Assembly: GCA_027485235.1 (NCBI GenBank)
Contig: JAIXRJ010000008.1
Coordinates: 55,754-119,753 of the forward strand
DNA: 64,000 nt
Source: Comamonadaceae bacterium
Lineage (GTDB): Bacteria; Pseudomonadota; Gammaproteobacteria; Burkholderiales; Burkholderiaceae_C
Direction of reading: 5' to 3'
This document shows positions 31,286 through 41,540 of the stretch, piece by piece (positions within the stretch are counted from its first letter, which is position 1; each line of letters starts with the position of its first letter). The notes under the pieces are model-generated. The model worked only from the letters and a program-made list of their open reading frames with translations, ran no database searches and was not told the DNA's origin. The translations under genes and the position numbers were made by a program.

Positions 31286-31771
31286 TCAGTCCCGGAAATT
31301 GTCGAAGGACAGCGGCAACTCGGTCATGTCCTTGCGCAACAGGGCCATGGCTTCTTGCAAGTCATCGCGCTTGGCACCGGTCACGCGCACCGCATCGCCC
31401 TGAATGGACGCTTGCACTTTGATCTTGCTCTCTTTAATGAGTTTGGTGATTTTTTTGGCATCTTCGGTCTCGATGCCGTTTTTCACCTTGATCACTTGCT
31501 TGACTTTGTCGCCGCCGATTTTTTCGACTTTGCCAATGTCCAAAAAGCGCACGTCCACACTGCGCTTGGTGAGCTTGTTGCGCAAGATGTCTTCGACTTG
31601 TGTCAGTTGAAACTCGGCATCGCCGAACATCGTGATCTCTTTGTCTTTGAGCTCGATCTTGGCCGATGTGCCTTTGAAGTCAAAGCGGGTGCCGATTTCT
31701 TTGGCAGAAGTGTCAACGGCGTTGCGCACTTCGGCCATATTGGGTTCGCAAACGGTATCAAACGAGGGCAT
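31286..31771 (-). CDS. YajQ-family nucleotide-binding protein
   Basis: A 161-residue protein with the two-domain YajQ fold. [20 protein letters not shown] is the family start, followed by [15 protein letters not shown] and a C-terminal [15 protein letters not shown]. YajQ binds ATP/GTP, and relatives bind cyclic-di-GMP and affect transcription. Which nucleotide this one binds is not clear. The upstream open frame on the minus strand, antisense to murB, was discarded. It diverges from murB with 40 bases between them. Confidence 0.93.
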   Translation of the reverse strand: MPSFDTVCEPNMAEVRNAVDTSAKEIGTRFDFKGTSAKIELKDKEITMFGDAEFQLTQVEDILRNKLTKRSVDVRFLDIGKVEKIGGDKVKQVIKVKNGIETEDAKKITKLIKESKIKVQASIQGDAVRVTGAKRDDLQEAMALLRKDMTELPLSFDNFRD

Positions 31772-31811
31772 GGCTGAAACTATCCGAGGTTGAGAATGCG
31801 ACAATTCTCCC

Positions 31812-32864
31812 ATGAACCTGGAGAAAAATGTCCCCCTGCAGCCGTACAACACGTTCGGCATCGCCGCCAAAGCCCATGCTTTGGTGCGGGTGCGCTCCGA
31901 AGCCGACCTCTTGGCCGTGCTGGCTGACCCGCAACTGGCCAGCTTGCCCAGACAGGTGCTCGGCGGCGGCAGCAACATTGTGCTCACCGGTGACGTGAAG
32001 GCGCTGGTCCTCAAAATCGAGGTGCCGGGCCTGCGTTTGTCGGCAGAGACCGACAAGCACTGGGTGGTCGAGGCGGGCGCAGGCGTGGACTGGCATGCGC
32101 TGGTGGCCTGGACGCTGGAGCACGGTTACCCGGGTCTGGAAAACATGGCCCTGATCCCCGGCACCGTGGGCGCCTCACCCGTGCAAAACATTGGCGCCTA
32201 TGGCGTGGAGCTGCAAGACCGCTTTGACTCGCTCGACGCGATGGACCTGTTCACCGGTGAGCTGTTCTGCCTGAACGCCGCGCAGTGCGGCTTCAGCTAC
32301 CGAGACTCGGTGTTCAAACACGCCTCGGGCGGGCCTGATGGTTTGGGCCTGGCAGGCCGTGCGGTGATCCTGCGCGTGCGCTTTGCGCTGCCCAAGCGCT
32401 GGAAGCCCGAGCTGGGTTATCTGGACCTGGAGCGCAAGATGGCCGAGACGGGCATCCACAGCCCCGATGCGCGGCAGATTTTTGACTGGGTCGTGGCCAT
32501 TCGCCGCGCCAAGCTGCCGGACCCGGCTGTGATCGGCAACGCGGGCAGCTTCTTCAAAAACCCGAGTTTGACGCCCGAGCAATGTGCCGACATCATCGCC
32601 CGCGAACCCAAGGTGGTGCATTACCCCATGCCCGACGGCAGCATCAAACTGGCGGCAGGCTGGTTGATCGACGCCTGCGGCTGGAAGGGCAAAACCGTGG
32701 GCCATGCCGGTGTCTATGAAAAGCAGGCGCTGGTGCTGGTCAATCGGGGTGGGCGCGAGAACCCCTGCACCGGGGGTGAGGTGATGACGCTGGCCAAGGC
32801 CATTCAGACCAGTGTGTACGAGCGGTTTGGGATTCGGCTGGAGCCGGAGCCGGTGGTGATTTGA
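31812..32864 (+). CDS. murB: UDP-N-acetylenolpyruvoylglucosamine reductase
   Basis: A 350-residue FAD enzyme that forms UDP-N-acetylmuramic acid for peptidoglycan. It contains [12 protein letters not shown] in the FAD region, [19 protein letters not shown], and GSFFKNP near residue 240, with the final catalytic Glu near the end (GLEPEP-like tail). The order is that of type I MurB, like E. coli (342). A short 5' region separates it from yajQ, and palindromic repeats follow it. Confidence 0.96.
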   Translation: MNLEKNVPLQPYNTFGIAAKAHALVRVRSEADLLAVLADPQLASLPRQVLGGGSNIVLTGDVKALVLKIEVPGLRLSAETDKHWVVEAGAGVDWHALVAWTLEHGYPGLENMALIPGTVGASPVQNIGAYGVELQDRFDSLDAMDLFTGELFCLNAAQCGFSYRDSVFKHASGGPDGLGLAGRAVILRVRFALPKRWKPELGYLDLERKMAETGIHSPDARQIFDWVVAIRRAKLPDPAVIGNAGSFFKNPSLTPEQCADIIAREPKVVHYPMPDGSIKLAAGWLIDACGWKGKTVGHAGVYEKQALVLVNRGGRENPCTGGEVMTLAKAIQTSVYERFGIRLEPEPVVI

Positions 32865-32892
32865 TTTTGGGCGTTTGCGGTGGTTTGCCGCA

Positions 32893-32971
32893 CCGGGTTG
32901 GAGCCTACGCGGTCAGCCTCATAACTCGCTTCGCTCGCCAAATCGGCCGATCCGCGCAGGCCCCAACCCGG
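32893..32971. repeat. Palindromic element A, 31-base core with self-complementary arms
   Basis: The core at 32917–32947 starts CCTCATAACTCGCTTCGCTC. Its flanks pair: CCGGGTTGG at 32893–32901 with CCAACCCGG at 32963–32971, and an inner GCCT-CGCGG with CCGCG-AGGC. The whole unit could fold as one long hairpin with the core in the loop region. See the paired element B. Confidence 0.75.
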
Positions 32972-33040
32972 CGCTGCGTTATCAAAGACTTTCAAAGACC
33001 TTGATACCCGCTTGTGTTTCAAAGGACGCAGCCTTGGTGC

Positions 33041-33105
33041 GGGTGCCTGCCGGACTCGCCGATTTGGCGAGCGAAGCGAGTTATGAGGCGAGCCGGCAGG
33101 CACCC
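33041..33105. repeat. Palindromic element B, inverted copy of the core
   Basis: Positions 33058–33088 are the exact reverse complement of the 31-base core of element A. The arms are different: GGGTGCCTGCCGG (33041–33053) pairs with CCGGCAGGCACCC (33093–33105). A short inner hairpin CTCGCC/GGCGAG lies at 33055–33071. Confidence 0.75.
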
Positions 33106-33157
33106 GTGCCTAGGTGGAAAACACTCACAAAAAATACCTGCAGAGCAAGACAAGACA

Positions 33158-33185
33158 ACAAAAAACGGCCCAAAGGCCGTTTTTC
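33158..33185 (-). terminator. Intrinsic terminator of argG
   Basis: AAAAACGGCC and GGCCGTTTTT surround a CAAA loop, working on either strand. For the minus strand it stands 17 bases past the argG stop. Confidence 0.85.
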
Positions 33186-33201
33186 ATTGGGACAGCAAAA
33201 A

Positions 33202-34879
<1,678 letters not shown>

Positions 34880-34915
34880 GTGGTGTGCGCGGTAAGCGAA
34901 TGGGCTGCAAATGAA

Positions 34916-34939
34916 ACAGGGGCCTGATGCGGCCCCTGT
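34916..34939 (-). terminator. Hairpin after the glycine-zipper gene
   Basis: ACAGGGGCC and GGCCCCTGT make a 9-bp stem with a 6-base loop. On the minus strand TTCATTT follows, a weak T tail. It lies between the glycine-zipper gene and ppnP and may end the first transcript. Confidence 0.6.
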
Positions 34940-35002
34940 GCTTGGGTCAAACAATCAACCCGAGATTTTAGGTCAGTTGAGGCCAGCCCCGTCACCTCTG
35001 AT

Positions 35003-35653
35003 TCAGCGCCAGTGTCGGTGGCCACCGTGATGCATGCCACGGTATCCGCTGCCCCAGCCCCAACCTAAATTGATATGGGTGAAGACCGGTGGGTAGCTGC
35101 GGTAGACCGGCGCAGGGACATAGACCACGGAGGGCTGAGTGACCACGGTTTGAGGGGCGTTGACCATCCCAGGTGCCGGGGGCATGGCGTCGAGGGCTGC
35201 GACAGGGGTGATTTGCAGTTGGAGGGTTGGGCCCGGGTCCTGCGGCAACTGCACGGTGTACTGTTTGCCCGCGTATTCATAAACCACGCTGTAACCCACC
35301 AAGCGGTTTTCCATGTAGTTTTGGGTGGTGCAAGTGGTTTGGTTTTGCAACTGGGTGCCGGGGTTTTCGATCCGGTCGCCCATGATGGAGCCGCCGATCA
35401 CCCCGACCATGGTGGCCAAGGCCTGGCCTGAACCGCCGCCGATCTGGCTGCCCAGTGCAGCACCAGCGATGGCGCCCATCAGGGCCCCACCGCCTGAAGT
35501 GGGGTTTTGCACGGCCACAGGGGTTTGTGTGCAAGTTTGACGAGGCACCGCCACTTGCTGGTAAACCGCCGCGCGTGAAATCACTTGACCGATTTCCTGG
35601 GCTTGGGCCAGGCCGGCCATGGCCAACAAAAAGCTGCTTGCCAATTTTTTCAT
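35003..35653 (-). CDS. Glycine-zipper 2TM-domain protein, exported
   Basis: A 216-residue protein with a signal peptide (MKKLASSFLLAMAGLAQAQ). A glycine-zipper region lies at about 70–105 (GGGALMGAIAGAALGSQIGG and GVIGGSIMGDRIE), as in the Rick_17kDa/2TM domain. The C-terminal half holds proline/tyrosine-rich VVYVPAPVYRSYPPVF and a Gly/His end. Such proteins are often outer-membrane-associated; the role is unknown. Start at MKKLASS, with GGAGAG upstream. Confidence 0.8.
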   Translation of the reverse strand: MKKLASSFLLAMAGLAQAQEIGQVISRAAVYQQVAVPRQTCTQTPVAVQNPTSGGGALMGAIAGAALGSQIGGGSGQALATMVGVIGGSIMGDRIENPGTQLQNQTTCTTQNYMENRLVGYSVVYEYAGKQYTVQLPQDPGPTLQLQITPVAALDAMPPAPGMVNAPQTVVTQPSVVYVPAPVYRSYPPVFTHINLGWGWGSGYRGMHHGGHRHWR

Positions 35654-35752
35654 GGTGAATCTCTCCATCAAAGGACTGGGCAAGAGTTTAGCCGCGACAG
35701 GGCGCTTGTGCATGGCCGGTATGTAAAGTCGGTTTACATGTTGGCAAACGCT

Positions 35753-36097
35753 TCAGGCAGGCCACTGCTCGGGTGTGAACCCGACGGTGATTTGCCCCGA
35801 GGGCCAGGCGATCACCGGCCGCTTGATGGCGCTGGCGTGCGCCAGCATGACGGCTTTGGCGCTGGCGGCATCGGTCACGCTGGCCTGCACGGCGGGGTCC
35901 AGCTTGCGCCAGGTGGTGCCTTTGCGGTTGAGCACGGTCTCCCAGCCGCAAGCGGTCAACCAAACGTCCAGTGCAGCGGCTGGAACGCCTTGCTTTTTGA
36001 AGTCGTGGAATGTGCTGTTGAGTCCCTGATCGCTGAGCCAAATGCGGGCTTTTTTGACGCTGTCGCAGTTCGGTATGCCGTAAACAAGGAGGTCCAT
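35753..36097 (-). CDS. ArsC/Spx-family reductase (YffB-like)
   Basis: A 114-residue thioredoxin-fold protein. YGIPNCDSVKKARIWL holds the single active cysteine in the YffB-type motif, and KRPVIAWPSG is the cis-proline segment. It may be a glutathione-dependent thiol reductase; arsenate reduction is not implied since arsC motifs are incomplete and no ars genes are near. It diverges from folC with 50 bases between starts. Confidence 0.88.
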   Translation of the reverse strand: MDLLVYGIPNCDSVKKARIWLSDQGLNSTFHDFKKQGVPAAALDVWLTACGWETVLNRKGTTWRKLDPAVQASVTDAASAKAVMLAHASAIKRPVIAWPSGQITVGFTPEQWPA

Positions 36098-36147
36098 AAG
36101 TCTTCGTGAGCAATAAAATTTCAGGGACTCGGCGACAATCTGCGCCT

Positions 36148-37437
36148 ATGAAGACTTTACAGGAATGGCTCGACTGGTGCGAGCAACTGCACCCGGTGGC
36201 CATCGACATGGGCCTGGGCCGTGTGAAAGCCGTGGCTGAGCGCATGGCACTGCGTTTTGACTGCCCGGTCATCACCGTGGCCGGCACCAACGGCAAGGGC
36301 TCGACTTGCGCCATGCTCGAGGCCATTTTGTTGGAGGCGGGCTACCGCACGGGTGTCTACACCTCGCCCCACTTAGTGCACTTTGAAGAGCGTTGCCGTC
36401 TGAGAGGCGAATCGGCTTCAGCTCAGGAGTTTGCCCAGGCCTTTGCCGAAGTCGAGGCCGTTCGGGGCGATGTGAGCCTCACCTATTTTGAGTTCAGCAC
36501 TTTGGCCATCTTGCATTTGATGGCGAAGGCGGCTTTGGATGTCGTGATCTTGGAGGTGGGCTTGGGCGGTCGCCTCGACGCGGTCAACATCGTGGACGCC
36601 GATTGCGCTGTGATCACCAGCATTGACATTGACCACACGGCCATCTTGGGCAAGGACCGGGAAAGCATTGGCTTCGAAAAGGCCGGCATCATGCGCGCCG
36701 GTCGGCCGGTCATTGTCAGTGACCCGGTGCCGCCGCAAAGCGTGATCGACCACGCAGCGGCCGTTGGGGCCGAACTTTGGCGATTCGGTCGGGATTTCAA
36801 TTACTCGGGCGACAAACAGCAGTGGGCTTGGGCGGGTCGTGAACGCCGCTACAGCGGCATGGCCTATCCGGCTTTGCGCGGGGCCAACCAACTGATCAAC
36901 GCCTCGGGCGTTCTGGCCGCGCTGGACGCTTTGCGCTCACGCATCCCGGTCACGGCGCAGGCCGTGCGCAACGGTTTGGCCTTGGTCGAGTTGCCCGGGC
37001 GCTTTCAGATCGTTCCCGGTGAGCCCGTTTTAGTGTTGGATGTGGCGCACAACCCGCACTCGGTGGCGGCCTTGGCCGCAAATCTGGATGCCATGGGGTT
37101 TTACCCGAACACCCATGCGGTGGTGGGGGTCATGGCCGACAAGGACCTGTTGCCCATGCTGCAACGCGTCAACCCATTGATTGACCGTTGGTACTTCACC
37201 GACTTGCCTTTGCCAAGGGCAGCCAAAGGGGTGGATTTGCAGCGGACTTGGGCCGCTCAAAACACACGCGCAGATGCCTCTTCAAGCGTGCACTCGGGCC
37301 CGATGGCCGCTCTTGGCGCCGCCATCGAGGCGGCAGACCCGGCTGATAGAATCGTGGTCTTTGGCTCCTTCCATACGGTGGGCGGCGTTCTGCAAAACGG
37401 CATCCCGCGCCTGCATGCCAAACACCTCAGCCCCTGA
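36148..37437 (+). CDS. folC: Dihydrofolate synthase / folylpolyglutamate synthase
   Basis: A 429-residue Mur-ligase-like enzyme that adds glutamate to dihydropteroate and later folates. It has TVAGTNGKGSTCAMLEAIL as the ATP loop, the YTSPHLVHFEERCR segment, and the DIDHTAILGKDRESIGFEKAGI region. Length matches. I start at the ATG of MKTLQEWLDWC; a GTG 42 bases upstream is in frame. It is the first of a co-directional run: folC, SPOR, cvpA, purF, metZ, gltX. Confidence 0.95.
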   Translation: MKTLQEWLDWCEQLHPVAIDMGLGRVKAVAERMALRFDCPVITVAGTNGKGSTCAMLEAILLEAGYRTGVYTSPHLVHFEERCRLRGESASAQEFAQAFAEVEAVRGDVSLTYFEFSTLAILHLMAKAALDVVILEVGLGGRLDAVNIVDADCAVITSIDIDHTAILGKDRESIGFEKAGIMRAGRPVIVSDPVPPQSVIDHAAAVGAELWRFGRDFNYSGDKQQWAWAGRERRYSGMAYPALRGANQLINASGVLAALDALRSRIPVTAQAVRNGLALVELPGRFQIVPGEPVLVLDVAHNPHSVAALAANLDAMGFYPNTHAVVGVMADKDLLPMLQRVNPLIDRWYFTDLPLPRAAKGVDLQRTWAAQNTRADASSSVHSGPMAALGAAIEAADPADRIVVFGSFHTVGGVLQNGIPRLHAKHLSP

Positions 37438-37446
37438 GCATCCGCT

Positions 37447-38223
37447 ATGGCCTTTTTCAAGTTCCGTTTTTCTGGTCGCAACGCTTTTGAAGAAGCCGTG
37501 TCCTCTGGACCCAGTGAAAACATCGAAGTTGTGCGCCGACGCGCACGTCACCGTTTGATCGGCGCAGTTGTCTTGGTTTTGGTCGCGGTGGTGGGCTTCC
37601 CTTTGGTGTTTGACTCGCAGCCTCGCCCTGTCTTCGTCGACACGCCCATCTTGATCCCTGATCGTCAGGCGGTTTCACCATTGTCGGGTGGCGCGCCTTT
37701 ACCAGCAGCCCAAGCGCCAGCCAAGCCTTGGACAATTGAACCTGAGACCTTGTCCGCCAAAGAAGCACTTGGCCCGCGTGAAGAGGTGCTCACCTTGCCT
37801 TCGGCATCTCCAGCGGCGCCCTCTGTTGTGCCGCAGCCCAGCGCCCAAAGCAAAGCCGAAGCGGCTGACAAGCCTCAAGAAAAAACGGATGCACCCCCAG
37901 CCAAGGGCGATCTGAAGTCGGCCAATACGGACAAAGACAATGCCGATGCCCAAAAAGCCAAAGCTTTGTTGGAGGGCAAGGCTGCGAGCGCTGAGCGCTT
38001 GGTCATTCAAGTGGGTGCTTTCACGGATGCCAGCAAGGTGCGTGAGGTTCGCCGCAAACTCGAAGACGCAGGGCTGAAAACATTCACGCAAGTGGTGGAT
38101 GGCAAGGACAACAAGCCCACCACCAGGGTTCGCGTCGGGCCCTTCGACAACCGTGAAGAGGCCGATAAAGTGGTGGCGCGCATCCGCAAGCTCAACCTCA
38201 CCGCTGCTGTCTTGAAGATTTGA
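37447..38223 (+). CDS. SPOR-domain protein, cell-division associated
   Basis: A 258-residue single-pass membrane protein. A cytoplasmic N-terminus of about 38 residues precedes a transmembrane segment (LIGAVVLVLVAVVGFPLVF, about 38–56). A Pro/Ala/Lys-rich linker covers about 60–175, and the C-terminal SPOR domain runs about 178–258 with RLVIQVGAFTDASKVREVRRKL. SPOR domains bind denuded glycan strands at the septum, as in DedD. It lies 9 bases after folC and 1 base before cvpA. Confidence 0.85.
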   Translation: MAFFKFRFSGRNAFEEAVSSGPSENIEVVRRRARHRLIGAVVLVLVAVVGFPLVFDSQPRPVFVDTPILIPDRQAVSPLSGGAPLPAAQAPAKPWTIEPETLSAKEALGPREEVLTLPSASPAAPSVVPQPSAQSKAEAADKPQEKTDAPPAKGDLKSANTDKDNADAQKAKALLEGKAASAERLVIQVGAFTDASKVREVRRKLEDAGLKTFTQVVDGKDNKPTTRVRVGPFDNREEADKVVARIRKLNLTAAVLKI

Positions 38224-38224
38224 A

Positions 38225-38719
38225 ATGACGGTCTCCATCACCGATTGGGTTTTGCTGGGGATTTTGTTCGCCTCTTTGGTGTTGGGTCTGTGGCGTGGGT
38301 TGGTTTACGAGGTCTTGTCACTGGCCGGTTGGGTTGCAGCTTTCTTTTTGGCCCAGTGGCTGGCCAACGATGTGATCGCCTGGATTCCTTTTGTGCAAGG
38401 TGCTGCCGCGTCTGTGCAGTATGCCGTCGCCTACGGCTTGGTGTTTGTGGTCAGCTTGTTCTCATTTGGCTTGCTGTCTTGGTTGCTCAAGGCGGCGATC
38501 GAGTCGGTGGGTTTGCGGCCAATGGACCGGGTTTTGGGTGGGGCATTCGGCTTGGCCCGCGGCGTGGTCCTGTTGTTGGCGTTGACGGTGGTTTTGCAGT
38601 TGACCGGCTTGTCGCAAGACGATTGGTGGCGACATGCCAAAGGTCCAGTTTGGTTGGACACGACCTTGCAGGGCCTCAAGCCCCTGATGCCTGAACCCAT
38701 CTTGAAATTCTTGCCATGA
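38225..38719 (+). CDS. cvpA: CvpA-family membrane protein
   Basis: A 164-residue protein with four hydrophobic segments. WVLLGILFASLVLGLWRGLVYEVLS is the CvpA family beginning, and GGAFGLARGVVLLLALTVV is the third to fourth region. CvpA is linked to colicin V production and purine operons in E. coli, but the molecular role is open. It lies directly before purF, as in many proteobacteria, which supports the name. Confidence 0.92.
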   Translation: MTVSITDWVLLGILFASLVLGLWRGLVYEVLSLAGWVAAFFLAQWLANDVIAWIPFVQGAAASVQYAVAYGLVFVVSLFSFGLLSWLLKAAIESVGLRPMDRVLGGAFGLARGVVLLLALTVVLQLTGLSQDDWWRHAKGPVWLDTTLQGLKPLMPEPILKFLP

Positions 38720-38756
38720 TTTTTTCGGGCTGACTTGACATTGAACGGAATTGCTT

Positions 38757-40277
38757 ATGTGTGGAATTGTTGGCGTTGCAAGCAGCGCACCGGTCAATCA
38801 ACTGATTTATGACGCCTTGCTGCTCTTGCAGCACCGCGGACAGGATGCGGCCGGGATCGTCACGCAACTGGACCGCAAGTTTTTCATGCACAAGGCCAAA
38901 GGCATGGTGCGCGATGTGTTCCGCACCCGCAACATGCGGGCCTTGCCGGGCAATTGTGGTTTGGGTCAAGTGCGCTACCCGACTGCGGGCAATGCTTTCA
39001 GCGAAGAAGAGGCCCAGCCTTTTTATGTGAACGCGCCTTTTGGCTTGGTCTTGGTGCACAACGGCAACCTGACCAATGCCCATGCCCTGAAGGCTGAATT
39101 GTTCTCCAACGACCACCGCCACATCAACACCGAGAGCGATTCAGAAGTCTTGCTCAACGTGCTGGCGCACGAGCTGGAAAAAACAACCCGTGGTTTGCCG
39201 CTCAAACCGCAAGACGTTTTTCAAGCGGTGCGGGGTGTGAACCACCGTGTGAAAGGCTCTTATGCCGTGATCGCCCTGATTGCAGGGCATGGTTTGCTGG
39301 CTTTTCGTGACCCGCATGGCATTCGTCCCTTGTGCATGGGCCGCAGTGCAGACGGCACGGTCATGCTGGCCAGTGAGTCCGTGGCCTTGGACGGAACGAT
39401 GCACCGGTTTGAGCGAGATGTGGCGCCAGGCGAGGCGATCTTCATTGACCTGCAAGGCCGGGTGTACAACCAAGCCTGCTCGGACAACGCGCAGCTGAGC
39501 CCTTGTATTTTTGAATACGTGTACCTGGCCCGACCTGACTCGACCATGGACGGCATCTCGGTGTACCAAGCCCGTTTGAATCTGGGCGAGTCCTTGGCCA
39601 AGCGCGTGATCTCCACGGTGCCGCCCAGCGACATCGATGTGGTGATCCCCATCCCGGAATCGAGCCGCCCGAGCGCCACCCAACTGGCCCATTTGCTGGG
39701 CATTCCCTACCGCGAAGGTTTTGTGAAAAACCGTTACGTGGGACGCACCTTCATCATGCCGGGCCAATCGGTGCGCAGGAAGTCCGTGCGCCAAAAGCTC
39801 AACACCATCGTGAGCGAATTCAAGGGCCGCAATGTGTTGCTGGTTGACGACTCCATTGTGCGCGGCACCACCAGCCGCGAGATCGTGCAGATGGCACGTG
39901 ACGCCGGTGCCCACAAGGTTTACATGGCCAGCGCAGCACCCCCGGTGCGCTACCCCAACGTGTATGGCATCGACATGCCAACCAAAGAAGAGTTGGTCGC
40001 CCACGGTCGCAGCATCGAAGAAATTCGCCAGATCATCGGCTGCGATGCCTTGATTTATCAAGACGTGGACGCCATGAAGAGCGCCGTGGCCCAAGCCCGT
40101 GTCTCTGGTGCCGGCGCGGGGGCCTTGTCGGCTTTCGACGCATCGTGTTTTGACGGTATTTATGTGACGGGCGATATCTCGGCCGACGACATCAGCCGCC
40201 TGAACGAATCCCGTCCTCAGACTGAAGAGGGCGCCGAAGACAATTCGCGTTTGGCATTGCCCAACGCCAGCGAGTGA
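38757..40277 (+). CDS. purF: Amidophosphoribosyltransferase
   Basis: A 506-residue enzyme that makes phosphoribosylamine, the first step of purine synthesis. The start is ATG TGT GGA at 38757, so the mature N-terminus is the catalytic Cys2 (CGIVGV). An ATG six bases upstream would add residues before that cysteine, so it was rejected. The PRPP loop is VLLVDDSIVRGTTSREI near 360. Length matches E. coli (505). It is followed by metZ. Confidence 0.97.
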   Translation: MCGIVGVASSAPVNQLIYDALLLLQHRGQDAAGIVTQLDRKFFMHKAKGMVRDVFRTRNMRALPGNCGLGQVRYPTAGNAFSEEEAQPFYVNAPFGLVLVHNGNLTNAHALKAELFSNDHRHINTESDSEVLLNVLAHELEKTTRGLPLKPQDVFQAVRGVNHRVKGSYAVIALIAGHGLLAFRDPHGIRPLCMGRSADGTVMLASESVALDGTMHRFERDVAPGEAIFIDLQGRVYNQACSDNAQLSPCIFEYVYLARPDSTMDGISVYQARLNLGESLAKRVISTVPPSDIDVVIPIPESSRPSATQLAHLLGIPYREGFVKNRYVGRTFIMPGQSVRRKSVRQKLNTIVSEFKGRNVLLVDDSIVRGTTSREIVQMARDAGAHKVYMASAAPPVRYPNVYGIDMPTKEELVAHGRSIEEIRQIIGCDALIYQDVDAMKSAVAQARVSGAGAGALSAFDASCFDGIYVTGDISADDISRLNESRPQTEEGAEDNSRLALPNASE

Positions 40278-40285
40278 GGCAAGAC

Positions 40286-41497
40286 ATGGTTGACCGATCA
40301 CAATTTCACGATTTGCACCTGGAAACTTTGGCGGTGCGTGCTGCAGTGCCGCCAAGCCAGTACGGAGAAAACTCCGAGGCCCTGTACCTGACGAGTGGTT
40401 ATGTGCAGACCTCGGCCGAAGCTTCTGCGCGCCGCTTTGCCGGTGAGGAAGAGGGCTACACCTACGGTCGAGCAGGCAATCCGACGGTCAGCAGTTTCGA
40501 GATGCGTTTGGCGGCGCTGGAGGGCACCGAAGCCTGCTTGGCCACGTCCTCGGGCATGTCCGCTGAGATGTTGATGCTGTTCAGCTTGCTCAAGTCGGGC
40601 GATCATGTGGTCTATTCACAATCGATGTTCGGCTCAACCATCAAACTCATCGGCTCCGAGTTTGCGCGTTTTGGCGTGGCTTCAACCACCGTGCCGCAAA
40701 CCGATTTGACGGCCTGGAAAGCCGCCATACGTCCCAACACCAAAATCCTCTTTGCCGAGACCCCAACCAACCCACTGACCGAAGTGTGTGACATTGCCGC
40801 ATTGGCCGATTTAGCGCATAACGCGGGCGCTTTGCTGGCGGTGGACAATTGCTTTGCCACGCCCATCTTGCAGCGCCCTGCGGCCATGGGGGCTGACATC
40901 ATCACGCACTCGGGCACCAAATATTTGGATGGTCAGGGTCGAGTCATGGCCGGCGCCCTGTGCGCGAGCGATCAGATGGTGCAGGAAAAATTCTTGCCGG
41001 TGATGAAAAACGGTGGCATGGTCCTTTCTCCTTTCAATGCTTGGGTGGTCCTCAAGGGGCTGGAGACACTGGACATCCGCATGCGCGCTCAAAGCGCCCG
41101 TGCGCACGACATGGCCCTTTGGCTGGAGCGTCATCCGGCTGTGGGCAGGGTGCATTACCCCGGCCTCGCAAGCCATCCACAGCATGCTCTGGCCATGCGG
41201 CAAATGTCTGACATGGGCGGGGCTGTGGTGTCCTTCGACGTGAAAGCGGGCGATCCGCAAACGGCGCGTGCCCGTGCGTTCCATGTGCTGGACAGTTTGA
41301 AGACGCTGTCGCTGTGCACCAACCTGGGCGACACCAAGACCTTGCTCACCCACCCGGCCAGCACTTCGCACGGCAAACTCAGCGAAGACCAGCGTCAAGC
41401 CGCAGGCATCACTCAAGGCTTGATCCGCATGGCGGTGGGTTTGGAGCATGTGGGTGACATGCAGGCCGATTTGGCCCGCGGCCTCGAGACGCTTTGA
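40286..41497 (+). CDS. metZ: O-succinylhomoserine sulfhydrylase
   Basis: A 403-residue PLP enzyme of the Cys/Met metabolism family. It forms homocysteine from O-succinylhomoserine and sulfide. The lysine that binds PLP lies in ITHSGTKYLDGQGRVMAG; the neighbours PTVSSFEMRLAALEG and CLATSSGMSAE also match. GQGRVMAG is the MetZ version of this motif. I chose ATG at 40286; a GTG 12 bases upstream is in frame. It begins 9 bases after purF and may be coupled. Confidence 0.93.
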   Translation: MVDRSQFHDLHLETLAVRAAVPPSQYGENSEALYLTSGYVQTSAEASARRFAGEEEGYTYGRAGNPTVSSFEMRLAALEGTEACLATSSGMSAEMLMLFSLLKSGDHVVYSQSMFGSTIKLIGSEFARFGVASTTVPQTDLTAWKAAIRPNTKILFAETPTNPLTEVCDIAALADLAHNAGALLAVDNCFATPILQRPAAMGADIITHSGTKYLDGQGRVMAGALCASDQMVQEKFLPVMKNGGMVLSPFNAWVVLKGLETLDIRMRAQSARAHDMALWLERHPAVGRVHYPGLASHPQHALAMRQMSDMGGAVVSFDVKAGDPQTARARAFHVLDSLKTLSLCTNLGDTKTLLTHPASTSHGKLSEDQRQAAGITQGLIRMAVGLEHVGDMQADLARGLETL

Positions 41498-41540
41498 TGT
41501 GTATTTTGGGCTGCGATGTGGCCATTACTGAGTTGAAACC

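Noticed and set aside
39141..40355. A 404-codon frame antisense to purF
   Set aside because: purF has the Cys2 and PRPP loop; the antisense product is His/Ala-rich without signatures.
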